From Schlesneria paludicola DSM 18645 (GTDB lineage Bacteria; Planctomycetota; Planctomycetia; Planctomycetales; Planctomycetaceae): a DNA stretch of 64,000 nucleotides. The stretch covers positions 2,461,253 to 2,525,252 of the forward strand of contig NZ_JH636434.1 in NCBI RefSeq assembly GCF_000255655.1, given 5' to 3'. The stretch's first letter is position 1; the number at the start of each line of letters is the position of its first letter. The translations under genes and the position numbers were made by a program. The notes beneath the pieces are model-generated. The model had not been told where the DNA came from, ran no database searches, and was given only the letters and a program-made list of their open reading frames with translations. This document shows, one piece after another, positions 8,862 through 17,281 of this stretch.

Positions 8862-8999
8862 ATGGTGACTCGTTCCTTTCTCGACGCTTTGTTGAATTGC
8901 ATTAATCGTCACTTCCACGAAGAAGGACGCATCAGGAGCGAAATGATTGGACAGCTCATCAACGACGTGCGCTACAAACTTGCGAGTTTGAACAGTTGA
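8862..8999 (+). CDS. Possible 45-residue protein
   Basis: An ATG-initiated frame encodes a plausible soluble peptide (MVTRSFLDALLNCINRHFHE, then an acidic-basic helix ending in KLASLNS). The frame stays open upstream to 8748, so a non-ATG start is possible. No convincing ribosome-binding site is seen. It lies between two other small genes of the same orientation. Confidence 0.25.
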   Translation: MVTRSFLDALLNCINRHFHEEGRIRSEMIGQLINDVRYKLASLNS

Positions 9000-9109
9000 A
9001 TTGAATCATTGGAGTCGAACATCGGCGCCACTTGGCGTCCGTTTCATGAAAAGCTCGACGAAGCACGGATACCAGCGAAGAAGGTTTCGCACGGGGGCGT
9101 ACGGCATTG

Positions 9110-9328
9110 ATGCAGTGGTATGAGCATCAGCGGCTCGAGATGACCGCCATGCACAACCAATGGGAGCTTGAACACACTCCAGACGAAGTGACCGAGCGTG
9201 CAATGCTCGCGGAACGACACTTACAACTCGCAAGTCGACTCGCCGAAATCAGCCTTGATGAGGTCGAGCGAATGATTCTAGAAACCATTGCGGCACGCCA
9301 AACGGCCGAGGCGATGGCGGAATCGTGA
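9110..9328 (+). CDS. Hypothetical 72-residue helical protein
   Basis: This short protein is rich in Glu, Ala, Met and Leu (EHTPDEVTERAMLAERHLQL, then LAEISLDEVERMILETIAAR) and predicted to be almost entirely alpha-helical, perhaps a coiled coil. ATG at 9110 is preferred to the TTG directly before it. The ribosome-binding site is weak (a G-rich run 10-15 bases upstream). A very strong terminator hairpin lies about 105 bases downstream, which supports transcription through this frame. The function is unknown. Confidence 0.4.
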   Translation: MQWYEHQRLEMTAMHNQWELEHTPDEVTERAMLAERHLQLASRLAEISLDEVERMILETIAARQTAEAMAES

Positions 9329-9697
9329 CAGTCAGTGGAACATTGACGGGCGGATGATTCCGTTAGCCGCGTCCCGAGTCTCGCTCAACTCCCCGAAGTG
9401 CACGTCCTTTGTTCGACAAACAGTTAACTCGCAGAGCGGACGGAGGATGAGAGAACCTTCTCATCCTCCGTCCGCTTTTTTCACTGAAACAATCCCTCAC
9501 GACGGGTCAGACAATTCTGTGATGGATTGTTTCAGTGTTTTTCCAGATGCCAATCAACGCGGACGCAATCGCGGATGTGTTGCGTCGTGAGGTTTTTCCT
9601 CAGGCCCAACGAGGCCGGACAGTCTTGTTGGGCCTGAAAATCTTCCACGCAAATTGACGACTTTGCGAGATCCCCAAAAATCTTCACAGCGCTGCGG
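9329..9697. other. Intergenic region with terminator
   Basis: No supported coding frame lies here. The only clear element is the strong hairpin terminator at 9435-9482. Confidence 0.4.
9435..9482 (+). terminator. Strong rho-independent terminator
   Basis: A perfect 18-bp stem (agcggacggaggatgaga and its complement) with a 6-base loop is followed by six T residues. It ends the run of rightward small genes. Confidence 0.9.
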
Positions 9698-11803
9698 TCA
9701 GGGCTTTGGCTGTTCAGTCCCAGTTTGGAACTTGGCATTCATGCGATTCAGAATTTCTTGCGTGATGTCGAGTTCCTCTCCCGGTTCCACATACAGTACT
9801 TCTTGCTGAAGCATTCGTTGATACGAATCACCAGACTTCTCCGTCCCGGTGACCGTGAGAGAATTGACAGTATTTGCCTTCAATTGGAACGTATTGTAAA
9901 TCGTATTGAAGGGGCGGGCACGGCTTCCATCAGCTGGACGATCGGCAACAGCGACGTTGACGACGGTATTCGTAAGATTAACGCCACTGTCGGCTACGGC
10001 CACGCCGGCAGGCTGTCCGTTGCCGTCCTTGATGTCGCTGAAGCCAAAGTAGGAACTTTGAGATGCTCGAAAGACCTTAGATGGATCATCGATTGCAATC
10101 GCATTCGTTGGACCTTCAGCCACGAGCACAGAATGACTTTCATTCTCCTGAGGTGCATCGGTAAATACGTTGAGCTGGACGGTCGCGCCCTGTTGAGTCC
10201 CTGAACTCGTAACGATAATAGCACCGCGTTCAATGCCCCCTTTAATGGTTACACCGCTGATTCCAATCGCGGGATTGTCAATTACAGAGCCAGCAAATGA
10301 CAAAGTCATTGGATTGGAATTTCGTCGGCGGACCAAACGAATTCCATTCGCCTTGGCGTACTGTCGGATTTCTTCGCCAATTGTTTTGAAGGTGCCAATG
10401 TAGATCTCACGTTCCATCGCGAGCAGCCCCTCTGATGTCCTCTGACGTGACAGTTCAAGCTCTATCGTTTTCTGTTCCGATCCGTCACGCTTCGCGATTT
10501 CGGAGTCTTCCTTGAAGGAACGCTCGAGATCGGCGATGTGAGATTTCAGCTTCTCCCGATCATGCGCAAACTTCAGCGAATGTTTGAAGAGAACCCCGAC
10601 ATCGACAACCGCCTCGGTCGGATTGGTGTTGGCCAACGTCGAGGTGGCATTTCCCAACGTGACATTCAGTGCGGCTCCGTTCTCCAATTGACTTAGTCCA
10701 CTTGCCGACGGAACGACCTGTGCCGTCGGGATCGGCCGTTCCTCCGCCATGATTTGAAAACGCAAAAGGGAGATCAACGAGATACCGATCGATCCGCTTA
10801 AGATGACAATTCTCTTCATGTTCGAGTCCTTCCTTGAATTCGAAACAGTGAGACGGCGGATGCGATCCGCCAGGCCGTGGCCACCAATGGCCCGCGGCGC
10901 GAAAAATGTTGCCTGACGGGATCCTCCCAAAAGCAACAAGGTACGCGCATATTCAATCGCATTTTGCGGACTGGCCCGCCGAATGGTGTCGTCGCAGGCA
11001 TGTTCGGCATCGTCGTCGAATTGATTGACGATGTGCCAGGCAAATGGATTGAACCAATGAGGGAGCGCGAGCAATCGCAGGACGAACGATTTCCAGATGT
11101 CGCCTCGCTCCAAGTGCGCCAATTCATGCTGCAAGATCATTAGACGCTGTTGCGGCTTCAACAACCTCCAGATGTCCGTGGGAACAATCAACTGATAGCC
11201 ACGCGGATGCCAGCAGAGCAATGGTCCGACATGCGGTACACCTCGCAACGTGACTCTTTGACGCACCTCTGCACCAAATTCACCGACGTCCGATCGCAAT
11301 GAATTGAGCTCATCCATCCACTCCTGCGGCACAGGCGCGAGCGGGGGAAGACTGCGAAGAAATTGGCAATAGTGCCGTCCCGACCGAACCAAAAGGCTCA
11401 CGATTCCCAATGCCCACACCGCCGCCAGGATCGTCGCCCAAGGCAAGCCCCACCATCCGCCGGTCAATCGGGCCTTTGTCTCCGCTTCGACGAGGTCCGA
11501 GTTGAAAAGAACGTCCGCGACAACGATCGCAATATTCGGTCGTTCAAAAACACTTGAAGTCTCGGCCGACTCTGACGGTTGACTGACCACCAGGTTGTGA
11601 ACAGCAGGAACGAGGGAAAGTGTCATCGGGATTCGAACGAGCAAACATCCCTGCAAGATGACGGCAAACCACATCCAGCGCCGCAGGCGAATCGACGAAA
11701 CGGGAACAATTCGCTGAAAAACGAGGACGGCGACCGCGGCACACGTCAGGGTCCCTCCACTGCGAAGCAAAGCGGCAAGCAGGTCAACGCATGTTTCGTT
11801 CAT
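9698..11803 (-). CDS. BlaR1/MecR1-like M56 peptidase fused to a Skp/OmpH-like region
   Basis: This is a 701-residue membrane sensor-protease. Residues 1-325 form the M56 part: hydrophobic helices near 8-30, 43-68 and 120-140, the zinc motif HELAH at 226-230, and the downstream acidic region ending AEHACDD. A further membrane helix at about 331-352 leads into a periplasmic domain. Residues about 398-493 look like Skp/OmpH: a VVDVGVLFKHSLKF start, a charged coiled coil, and QYAKANGIRLV. The family's closing pattern (LYVEPGEELDITQEILNRMN) reappears only at about 669-689, so about 170 residues rich in Gly, Thr and Val are inserted. The start codon overlaps the BlaI stop (ATGA), giving translational coupling. 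Family knowledge predicts ligand-triggered cleavage of BlaI. Confidence 0.8.
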   Translation of the reverse strand: MNETCVDLLAALLRSGGTLTCAAVAVLVFQRIVPVSSIRLRRWMWFAVILQGCLLVRIPMTLSLVPAVHNLVVSQPSESAETSSVFERPNIAIVVADVLFNSDLVEAETKARLTGGWWGLPWATILAAVWALGIVSLLVRSGRHYCQFLRSLPPLAPVPQEWMDELNSLRSDVGEFGAEVRQRVTLRGVPHVGPLLCWHPRGYQLIVPTDIWRLLKPQQRLMILQHELAHLERGDIWKSFVLRLLALPHWFNPFAWHIVNQFDDDAEHACDDTIRRASPQNAIEYARTLLLLGGSRQATFFAPRAIGGHGLADRIRRLTVSNSRKDSNMKRIVILSGSIGISLISLLRFQIMAEERPIPTAQVVPSASGLSQLENGAALNVTLGNATSTLANTNPTEAVVDVGVLFKHSLKFAHDREKLKSHIADLERSFKEDSEIAKRDGSEQKTIELELSRQRTSEGLLAMEREIYIGTFKTIGEEIRQYAKANGIRLVRRRNSNPMTLSFAGSVIDNPAIGISGVTIKGGIERGAIIVTSSGTQQGATVQLNVFTDAPQENESHSVLVAEGPTNAIAIDDPSKVFRASQSSYFGFSDIKDGNGQPAGVAVADSGVNLTNTVVNVAVADRPADGSRARPFNTIYNTFQLKANTVNSLTVTGTEKSGDSYQRMLQQEVLYVEPGEELDITQEILNRMNAKFQTGTEQPKP

Positions 11804-12210
11804 CGCGTGCTCCCCTTCGATTGAGCCTGGTTCTGAGCGCGTTCCGCGTCATCAATGAGCTGTCTGAGCTCGCGAATTTCGTCATTCGACAGCGTGCGGT
11901 CTTTCACGAGATGCGCTACCAACGGAACAACTTGTCCGAAAGTGACGTGCCGAATAAGCGAATTCAGGTCACCGCGCGTCACGGCATCCGGTTGAATCAA
12001 GGCTTCGTAACTGGCGGGATGCAGTCCCGTCCGTTGCACCAGCCCCTTCTCTACAAGCCGATTCAATCGCGTCTGAACCGTCGTATAACCGACCTTCCGC
12101 TCAAGCATTTCATGAGCTTGGGAAATCGTCAGAGACTTGTTTCTCCAGAGGATCTCTAGAATCTCGATTTCGCCCGCCGCAAGCCGCACTTCCTTGGCGC
12201 TTTTCTTCAT
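11800..12210 (-). CDS. BlaI/MecI/CopY-family transcriptional repressor
   Basis: This 136-residue winged-helix regulator has a DNA-binding part in residues 8-80 (LAAGEIEILEILWRNKSLTI, then TTVQTRLNRLVEKGLV), the standard BlaI/MecI pattern. The C-terminal third is the dimerisation and cleavage region. The gene overlaps the M56 peptidase start by four bases, the classic repressor-protease pairing in which the peptidase inactivates the repressor. The ATG has a modest AGGG ribosome-binding site. A large concentric palindrome lies just upstream and is the probable autoregulatory operator. The inducing signal is unknown, and no beta-lactamase gene is seen nearby. Confidence 0.9.
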   Translation of the reverse strand: MKKSAKEVRLAAGEIEILEILWRNKSLTISQAHEMLERKVGYTTVQTRLNRLVEKGLVQRTGLHPASYEALIQPDAVTRGDLNSLIRHVTFGQVVPLVAHLVKDRTLSNDEIRELRQLIDDAERAQNQAQSKGSTR

Positions 12211-12220
12211 CGCAACCCTC

Positions 12221-12274
12221 GTTTATGTCTCGAGTCGTAAACTCGGCGGTGAGTTTACGTACGCAGTCATAAAC
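12221..12274. promoter_or_regulatory. Candidate BlaI operator, nested dyad
   Basis: Two inverted repeats share one centre at 12247.5. The inner pair is cgtaaactc (12236-12244) and gagtttacg (12251-12259). The outer pair is gtttatg (12221-12227) and cataaac (12268-12274), each separated from the inner arm by exactly eight bases. The element starts 11 bases upstream of the BlaI start codon, as expected for an autorepressor operator that may bind two dimers. Confidence 0.6.
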
Positions 12275-12355
12275 CGTCAAGAGGACCAGTCAGGACGTCT
12301 TTGGCAGACCGAGAAGCAGCAACAATCGAGACAGCGGTCCCGGTGAATCGTTGTG

Positions 12356-15160
12356 CTAACTTGCCGCCTGCAGATTGACCAGGATCTTCATCAGCGACTG
12401 CGGATCGACGGGCTTCACGAGGTGACGGTCGAAGCCAGCGGCAGCCGCGCGAGACTTATCATCTTCCTGCCCCCAACCGGTGACGGCAATCAAGACAGAG
12501 TGCTCACTCCAATCCTCGCCGCGAATGGCGCGGGCCACCTCATAGCCATTCATCTTGGGCAGGCCGATGTCGAGCAGGACCACTTCTGGCCGAAACTCTT
12601 GTGCCATTTGGACGGCCGCTTCCCCATCATGTGCGGTCCGCACTTCATTGCCCATCGATTTCAGCAACATCGTCAATGTAATTGCCGCATCGTAGTTATC
12701 ATCGACGACAAGAATCCGCAGCCGACTGTTCATCGAATTCTGGGGGGCGCGTGGAACGTTGCCCAGAACCCCTTCGCCAGCCGACTCAATCGGCAATCGC
12801 ACAGTAAAACGACTTCCCTGACCAACACCCTCACTGGATGCCTCGATCGTTCCGCCATGCATTTCGACCAGGCGTTTCACCAGCGACAGGCCAATTCCTA
12901 GTCCGCCTTGCGAACGCGCGATCGAATCCTGCACCTGGGCGAACATCTGAAACAGCGACGGAACTTTATCGGCCGGAATGCCGATGCCGTTGTCAGAGAT
13001 ATTGACGACGATTTGCGATCCGTGCACCCTTGCCCTCAGCTCGATCTGACCGCCTCGCTCGGTATACTTCGCCGCGTTGTTCAGCAGGTTCAAAAAAATC
13101 TGGGCCAACCGAGTCGGATCTCCATTCAAGCCAATCGGCTGGTCGGGAAGCGACACCGCGAGCTTGTGGCCCGATTCTGTGATCACAGGTTGGCTCGCCT
13201 CGATTGCACACTCGATCACGTTTTGAAGTGTGACCGCCTCCTTGCGAAGCTCGAGTTTGTTTCGGCTGATTCGGCTGACATCGAGCAAGTCATCAATAAG
13301 CCGTGTCATTTGCTGAATCTGGCGGTCTATGACGTCGCGAGAGTACTGCACAACCGACGCTTTGTCCGCGCCCTGATGAAGAATTTGGATTGCGTTCCTC
13401 ATCGGCGCCAACGGATTTCGGAGCTCATGGGCCAGGATCGCAAGGAACTCGTCCTTTCGACGATCTGCTTCTTTGAGATTCTGATAGAGCGACGCGTTCT
13501 CAATGGCGATCGCCGCTCGTTGAGCCAATTCATTCGCAACCCACAAATCGTGTTCGCCGTACCGCCGCCCCGACTCCGCACAGAAAAACATGATCACGCC
13601 CAGAATTCGGTCGCGCACTTTCAGCGGAACGCCGATGTACGAGCGAATTCCGAGTCGCGTCAGGTAGTCGCGCAACTCTGGTCGATTGGTCGTCGAAGCA
13701 ATCAACGCATCGTCGATTTCCGCGATGAGTTCACCTTTTGCGCTGTTGACGATGTTCCAGACGCCGTGCGACGATGTGGGTTCAGGAGGGAATCGACGAT
13801 TCATTTCAATCGCCTCTTGAATCAACAATGGATCACGATGCGCGACCGCGACTCGATTGAGCATTCCATCGGCGGCAATCAAATCTACGGTGGCCCAATC
13901 TGCGAAATACGGCACCGACAGCGAAGCGATCTTTTGCAGCGTACTTTGATAGTCGACGAGCACGGCAAGCGCGGCACTGGAATCTGCCAGAAAGCGATTG
14001 GTTTGTTCCATGCGTTTGCGTTGACTGATGTCACGGGCAATCTTTGAGCACCCCACGATTCGGCCGTCGGCCGTCCGAAGGGGAGAAATCGTCAGGGAGA
14101 CGTCAATTCGCGTGCCATCTTTCCGGAGTCGGGCCGTTTCATAGAGGTTCACTCGATCTCCGTCTCGCAACTTTTGCTGAATGACGATCAGTTCATCCGT
14201 CAAATCATCGGGAACGATGTTGGTTAGCGGTTTGCCAAGCATCTCCTCGGCTCGATATCCATAAAGTCGCTCAGCAGCTTCATTCCAACTGACGACCTTG
14301 TCTTCCAGATCCAGGCTCACAATTGCATCGTCCGTTGATTCGACGATCGCCGCCAACCGCAGTCGAACGTCGAGCGCCTGGCGAATTTCCAGGACATCGC
14401 GGAAGACAATGGCGATTCCGACAATCGCCCCGTCTTTGCCTCGAATCGGGGCCGCCGAAAACTCAATCGGCTTTTCGCCAGCATCAGCCGCAATGAGCAC
14501 GAGATGGTCACGGCGCGAGACTGTCCGGCCCTCGCGCAACACCACCTCAACAGGATTCTCAAGGGGCTGGCGAGTGATTTCATTGAGAACGCGAAAGACG
14601 GACTCCAGTGTTTCGTCCGTTGCAACTTCGGAACACCATCCCGTCAATCGCTCGGCAACGGGATTGAACAGCACGATCTTTCCAGAAGCGTCCGTCGTGA
14701 TCACCGCGTCACCAATGCTCGCGAACGTCGTACGCAGCGTTTCGGCCTGTTGCCGCGCGATACTTTCACTCGCAAGGGACCGCCGCTGCGCGTTCCGCAT
14801 GATCTCAAAAAAATAAATCACTGCCGAGCATAAAATGAAATACATTGCAAAGCGTCCCAGCGAAGGAACGAGGTCATTCGCAATGGACGTATGCGGCATG
14901 ATGAACAGGAACAGCGTCGCAACAAATCCCAGCACCGTCGCCAGGACTGCCGCGCGCGCGCCGCAGTACCAGGCCACAAACATCACCGCGATCAATACGG
15001 CAGAGAAAGGCGCGCCGCTTTTCAGCACAGGCTCAAGCAGCCATCGTGCAGACGTAGCGATGCCGACGGCCGCAGTCGCGACGCCATACGAATTCACGGA
15101 AGTACGCAATCGACTATCCAATTTCTGATCAATCTTGTCGCAAGGAAAACTGGCGACCAT
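12356..15160 (-). CDS. Hybrid sensor histidine kinase/response regulator
   Basis: This is a 934-residue multidomain signalling protein. Residues about 22-122 form a DUF4118/KdpD-like four-helix membrane domain. PAS domains follow at about 145-260 and 268-382, then a GAF domain (about 395-560). The HisKA domain has phospho-acceptor His578 in ILAHELRNPLAPM. The ATPase domain (about 675-790) has NLLNNAAKYT, DNGIGIP and GLGIGLSLV. The C-terminal receiver (about 815-932) carries the acidic pair in LVVDDN, phospho-acceptor Asp864 in LLDIGLP, and Lys in VKPVD. No output domain is present, so the phosphate is probably relayed to another protein. No partner gene is adjacent. It is divergent from the CocE-like gene. 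Confidence 0.9.
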   Translation of the reverse strand: MVASFPCDKIDQKLDSRLRTSVNSYGVATAAVGIATSARWLLEPVLKSGAPFSAVLIAVMFVAWYCGARAAVLATVLGFVATLFLFIMPHTSIANDLVPSLGRFAMYFILCSAVIYFFEIMRNAQRRSLASESIARQQAETLRTTFASIGDAVITTDASGKIVLFNPVAERLTGWCSEVATDETLESVFRVLNEITRQPLENPVEVVLREGRTVSRRDHLVLIAADAGEKPIEFSAAPIRGKDGAIVGIAIVFRDVLEIRQALDVRLRLAAIVESTDDAIVSLDLEDKVVSWNEAAERLYGYRAEEMLGKPLTNIVPDDLTDELIVIQQKLRDGDRVNLYETARLRKDGTRIDVSLTISPLRTADGRIVGCSKIARDISQRKRMEQTNRFLADSSAALAVLVDYQSTLQKIASLSVPYFADWATVDLIAADGMLNRVAVAHRDPLLIQEAIEMNRRFPPEPTSSHGVWNIVNSAKGELIAEIDDALIASTTNRPELRDYLTRLGIRSYIGVPLKVRDRILGVIMFFCAESGRRYGEHDLWVANELAQRAAIAIENASLYQNLKEADRRKDEFLAILAHELRNPLAPMRNAIQILHQGADKASVVQYSRDVIDRQIQQMTRLIDDLLDVSRISRNKLELRKEAVTLQNVIECAIEASQPVITESGHKLAVSLPDQPIGLNGDPTRLAQIFLNLLNNAAKYTERGGQIELRARVHGSQIVVNISDNGIGIPADKVPSLFQMFAQVQDSIARSQGGLGIGLSLVKRLVEMHGGTIEASSEGVGQGSRFTVRLPIESAGEGVLGNVPRAPQNSMNSRLRILVVDDNYDAAITLTMLLKSMGNEVRTAHDGEAAVQMAQEFRPEVVLLDIGLPKMNGYEVARAIRGEDWSEHSVLIAVTGWGQEDDKSRAAAAGFDRHLVKPVDPQSLMKILVNLQAAS

Positions 15161-15579
15161 TGTCGCCTTGTTTCCTTCCGGTTGTGATTAGACGTCTTAC
15201 GACGCATTATCCGACAGCAGTCCCGTGAATGTCTATCCCGCCACCGATTGAATTCCGCCTCAATGCTTAGACAGAAGTCGGACCTGTCGATTCTCTCGCG
15301 TTGCCCAGTCGACCGACGGCATCACGAATCTGAAAGATTTTCGCTGCGGTGCATCGCGTTCGCCATCAGTTCTAGGAGATTCACTCGTGGTTCGCCGCAA
15401 GAGTGCGATTTCGCCCATGGCCGGGTACGATTGGGCGTGCTGATCGAATCGCCCGCTTGATAACGTCTCTGGCGATTTTGCTTTTCGTTGACCAGGAATG
15501 TGGCCTGTGAACGAGAAAATTACACATGTCCGCTGCGACGTTATTTGATGCATTCCAGAATCTTCGATGTGGAGCTGAT
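15161..15579. other. Divergent intergenic region
   Basis: This gap separates the kinase gene and the CocE-like gene. No coding frame, strong hairpin or clear promoter could be identified by eye. Confidence 0.4.
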
Positions 15580-17256
15580 ATGACTGCTGTTCGTTGGTCG
15601 GTATTCGTAGTGCTTCTTTCATTCGCAGGACTCGAACGATCTGTCGCAGCGGCCGATCCAATTGACCTGGGTGGAGTCACTGAAACACACGAAATGATTC
15701 CCATGCGAGATGGGGTCCGCCTGTCAGCTTATATCTATACGCCACCAGGCAAGGGTCCGTGGCCGGTTTTACTTGAGCAACGGTACGCCAACGCCAACCA
15801 CCCCAGCGTACAGCAGTCATACGCCAAGCTGGCGAAAGCGGGAGGATACGTGATGGTCCTCGCTAATTTCCGAGGGTCCCAAAAGTCGGAGGGAGATTGG
15901 CGAGGATACCGTTCACTTGCTTGGGGAGAACGGCAGGACGGCTATGACCTGGTGGAATGGCTTGGGACACGTCCCTGGTCCACCGGCAAGGTTGGAACAT
16001 TCGGCAGTTCGCAGGCAGGGTTTGCACAAAACTTTCTCGCGGTAGCCCGCCCACCGCACCTGGTTGCTCAATACATGATCGATACGGGACTAAGCCTTTA
16101 CCACGAGGGCTACCGAATCGGCGGCACATCACGACCCGAACGGTTCAAGTCACTCGCACTGGCAGCTCGCGTCCCGGAACATAACCAACAATTGATGATC
16201 GAATGGTTTCAGCATCCCGCCTACGATGCCTACTGGGCCGACGAAGACTGCACGCGACATTTCGGCAAGATGAATGTCCCCTGCTTCACCGTCGGAAGCT
16301 GGTTCGACTTCATGTGCGTCGGCTCGATCGACAGCTATGTCGGTCGGCAACATCACGGCGATGTGCACTCGCGCGGAAGCCAGCAGCTTCTGATTGGCCC
16401 CTGGTTGCACGGCCGCGTGAAAGAGCTGAACGTCTCGAACGAAATGACGTTTCCCGAGAATGCGAAGTTTCCCATGGACGAACACATGCTGCGCTGGTTT
16501 GATCACTACCTCAAGGGAATCGATAACGGCGTCACCAGCGAATCCACAGTCCGGTATTACGTGATGGGTGCCGTAGGAGAATCGAATGCACCGGGCAATG
16601 AATGGCGGATCGCCGCCGATTGGCCCGTCGCCGCGACCCCTACGAGTTATTTCCCGCTCGCGGGCGGCGCGCTCGGCACCTCAGCTCCCACATCGAATGA
16701 TGCCACCGTTTCGTGGCGGGCCGATCCGCGGCATCCGGCGTCGATCCCGACAATCGCATTCCCCGGAGCAAAAGATGCCCGGGAATTCGAAAACCAACCT
16801 GACGTAAGGACATTCACCAGCGACGTCCTAACCGAACCGGTTGAATGGACGGGAAAGGTGCGTGCCGAACTGCTCGTCTCGACCGATGCGAAAGATACCG
16901 ATTTCATCGTGCGAATCAGCGATGTCTATCCCGACGGGCGATCCATGTTGATTATGGACTACGTTCGACGCGGCCGATATCGCGATGGGTACGAAAAGGA
17001 AGTGTTCTTCAAACCGGGCGAAGTCGCCACCGTCGGCTTTGATGTTGGGTGGCTCAGTCAGGTGTTCAACAAGGGCCATCGGATCCGCGTGACCGTCGCC
17101 AGCACGGGCGCGCCGTTTTACGAACCAAACCCCAACACAGGCGAACCACTCTCATTTGAGATTCCCGCCAACGCGGTCGTCGCCACAAACTCGCTGCATG
17201 TGAATCAGAAACATGCGTCGCGAATCATCGCGCCGGTTAAATCAACTGGTCACTGA
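15580..17256 (+). CDS. Secreted CocE/NonD family hydrolase
   Basis: This 558-residue alpha/beta hydrolase belongs to the cocaine esterase/X-Pro dipeptidyl-peptidase-like family. A signal peptide occupies residues 1-24 (MTAVRWSVFVVLLSFAGLE then an Ala-rich cleavage region). The N-terminal catalytic domain contains the nucleophile motif GTFGSSQAGF. The C-terminal third is the jelly-roll domain (DFIVRISDVYPDGRS and GHRIRVTVASTGAPF) typical of PepX_C. The ATG at 15580 is preferred over an upstream in-frame ATG because it has GGAG at proper spacing and begins the signal peptide. It probably hydrolyses esters or acyl-amides outside the cytoplasm. The substrate is unknown. Confidence 0.88.
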   Translation: MTAVRWSVFVVLLSFAGLERSVAAADPIDLGGVTETHEMIPMRDGVRLSAYIYTPPGKGPWPVLLEQRYANANHPSVQQSYAKLAKAGGYVMVLANFRGSQKSEGDWRGYRSLAWGERQDGYDLVEWLGTRPWSTGKVGTFGSSQAGFAQNFLAVARPPHLVAQYMIDTGLSLYHEGYRIGGTSRPERFKSLALAARVPEHNQQLMIEWFQHPAYDAYWADEDCTRHFGKMNVPCFTVGSWFDFMCVGSIDSYVGRQHHGDVHSRGSQQLLIGPWLHGRVKELNVSNEMTFPENAKFPMDEHMLRWFDHYLKGIDNGVTSESTVRYYVMGAVGESNAPGNEWRIAADWPVAATPTSYFPLAGGALGTSAPTSNDATVSWRADPRHPASIPTIAFPGAKDAREFENQPDVRTFTSDVLTEPVEWTGKVRAELLVSTDAKDTDFIVRISDVYPDGRSMLIMDYVRRGRYRDGYEKEVFFKPGEVATVGFDVGWLSQVFNKGHRIRVTVASTGAPFYEPNPNTGEPLSFEIPANAVVATNSLHVNQKHASRIIAPVKSTGH

Positions 17257-17281
17257 AGGCGATGAACTGCGTTCCATATCG

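Noticed and set aside
12908..14047. Long open frame of 379 codons on the plus strand
   Set aside because: It is antisense to the hybrid histidine kinase gene, has no ribosome-binding site and no family pattern; a shadow of the GC-rich third codon positions.
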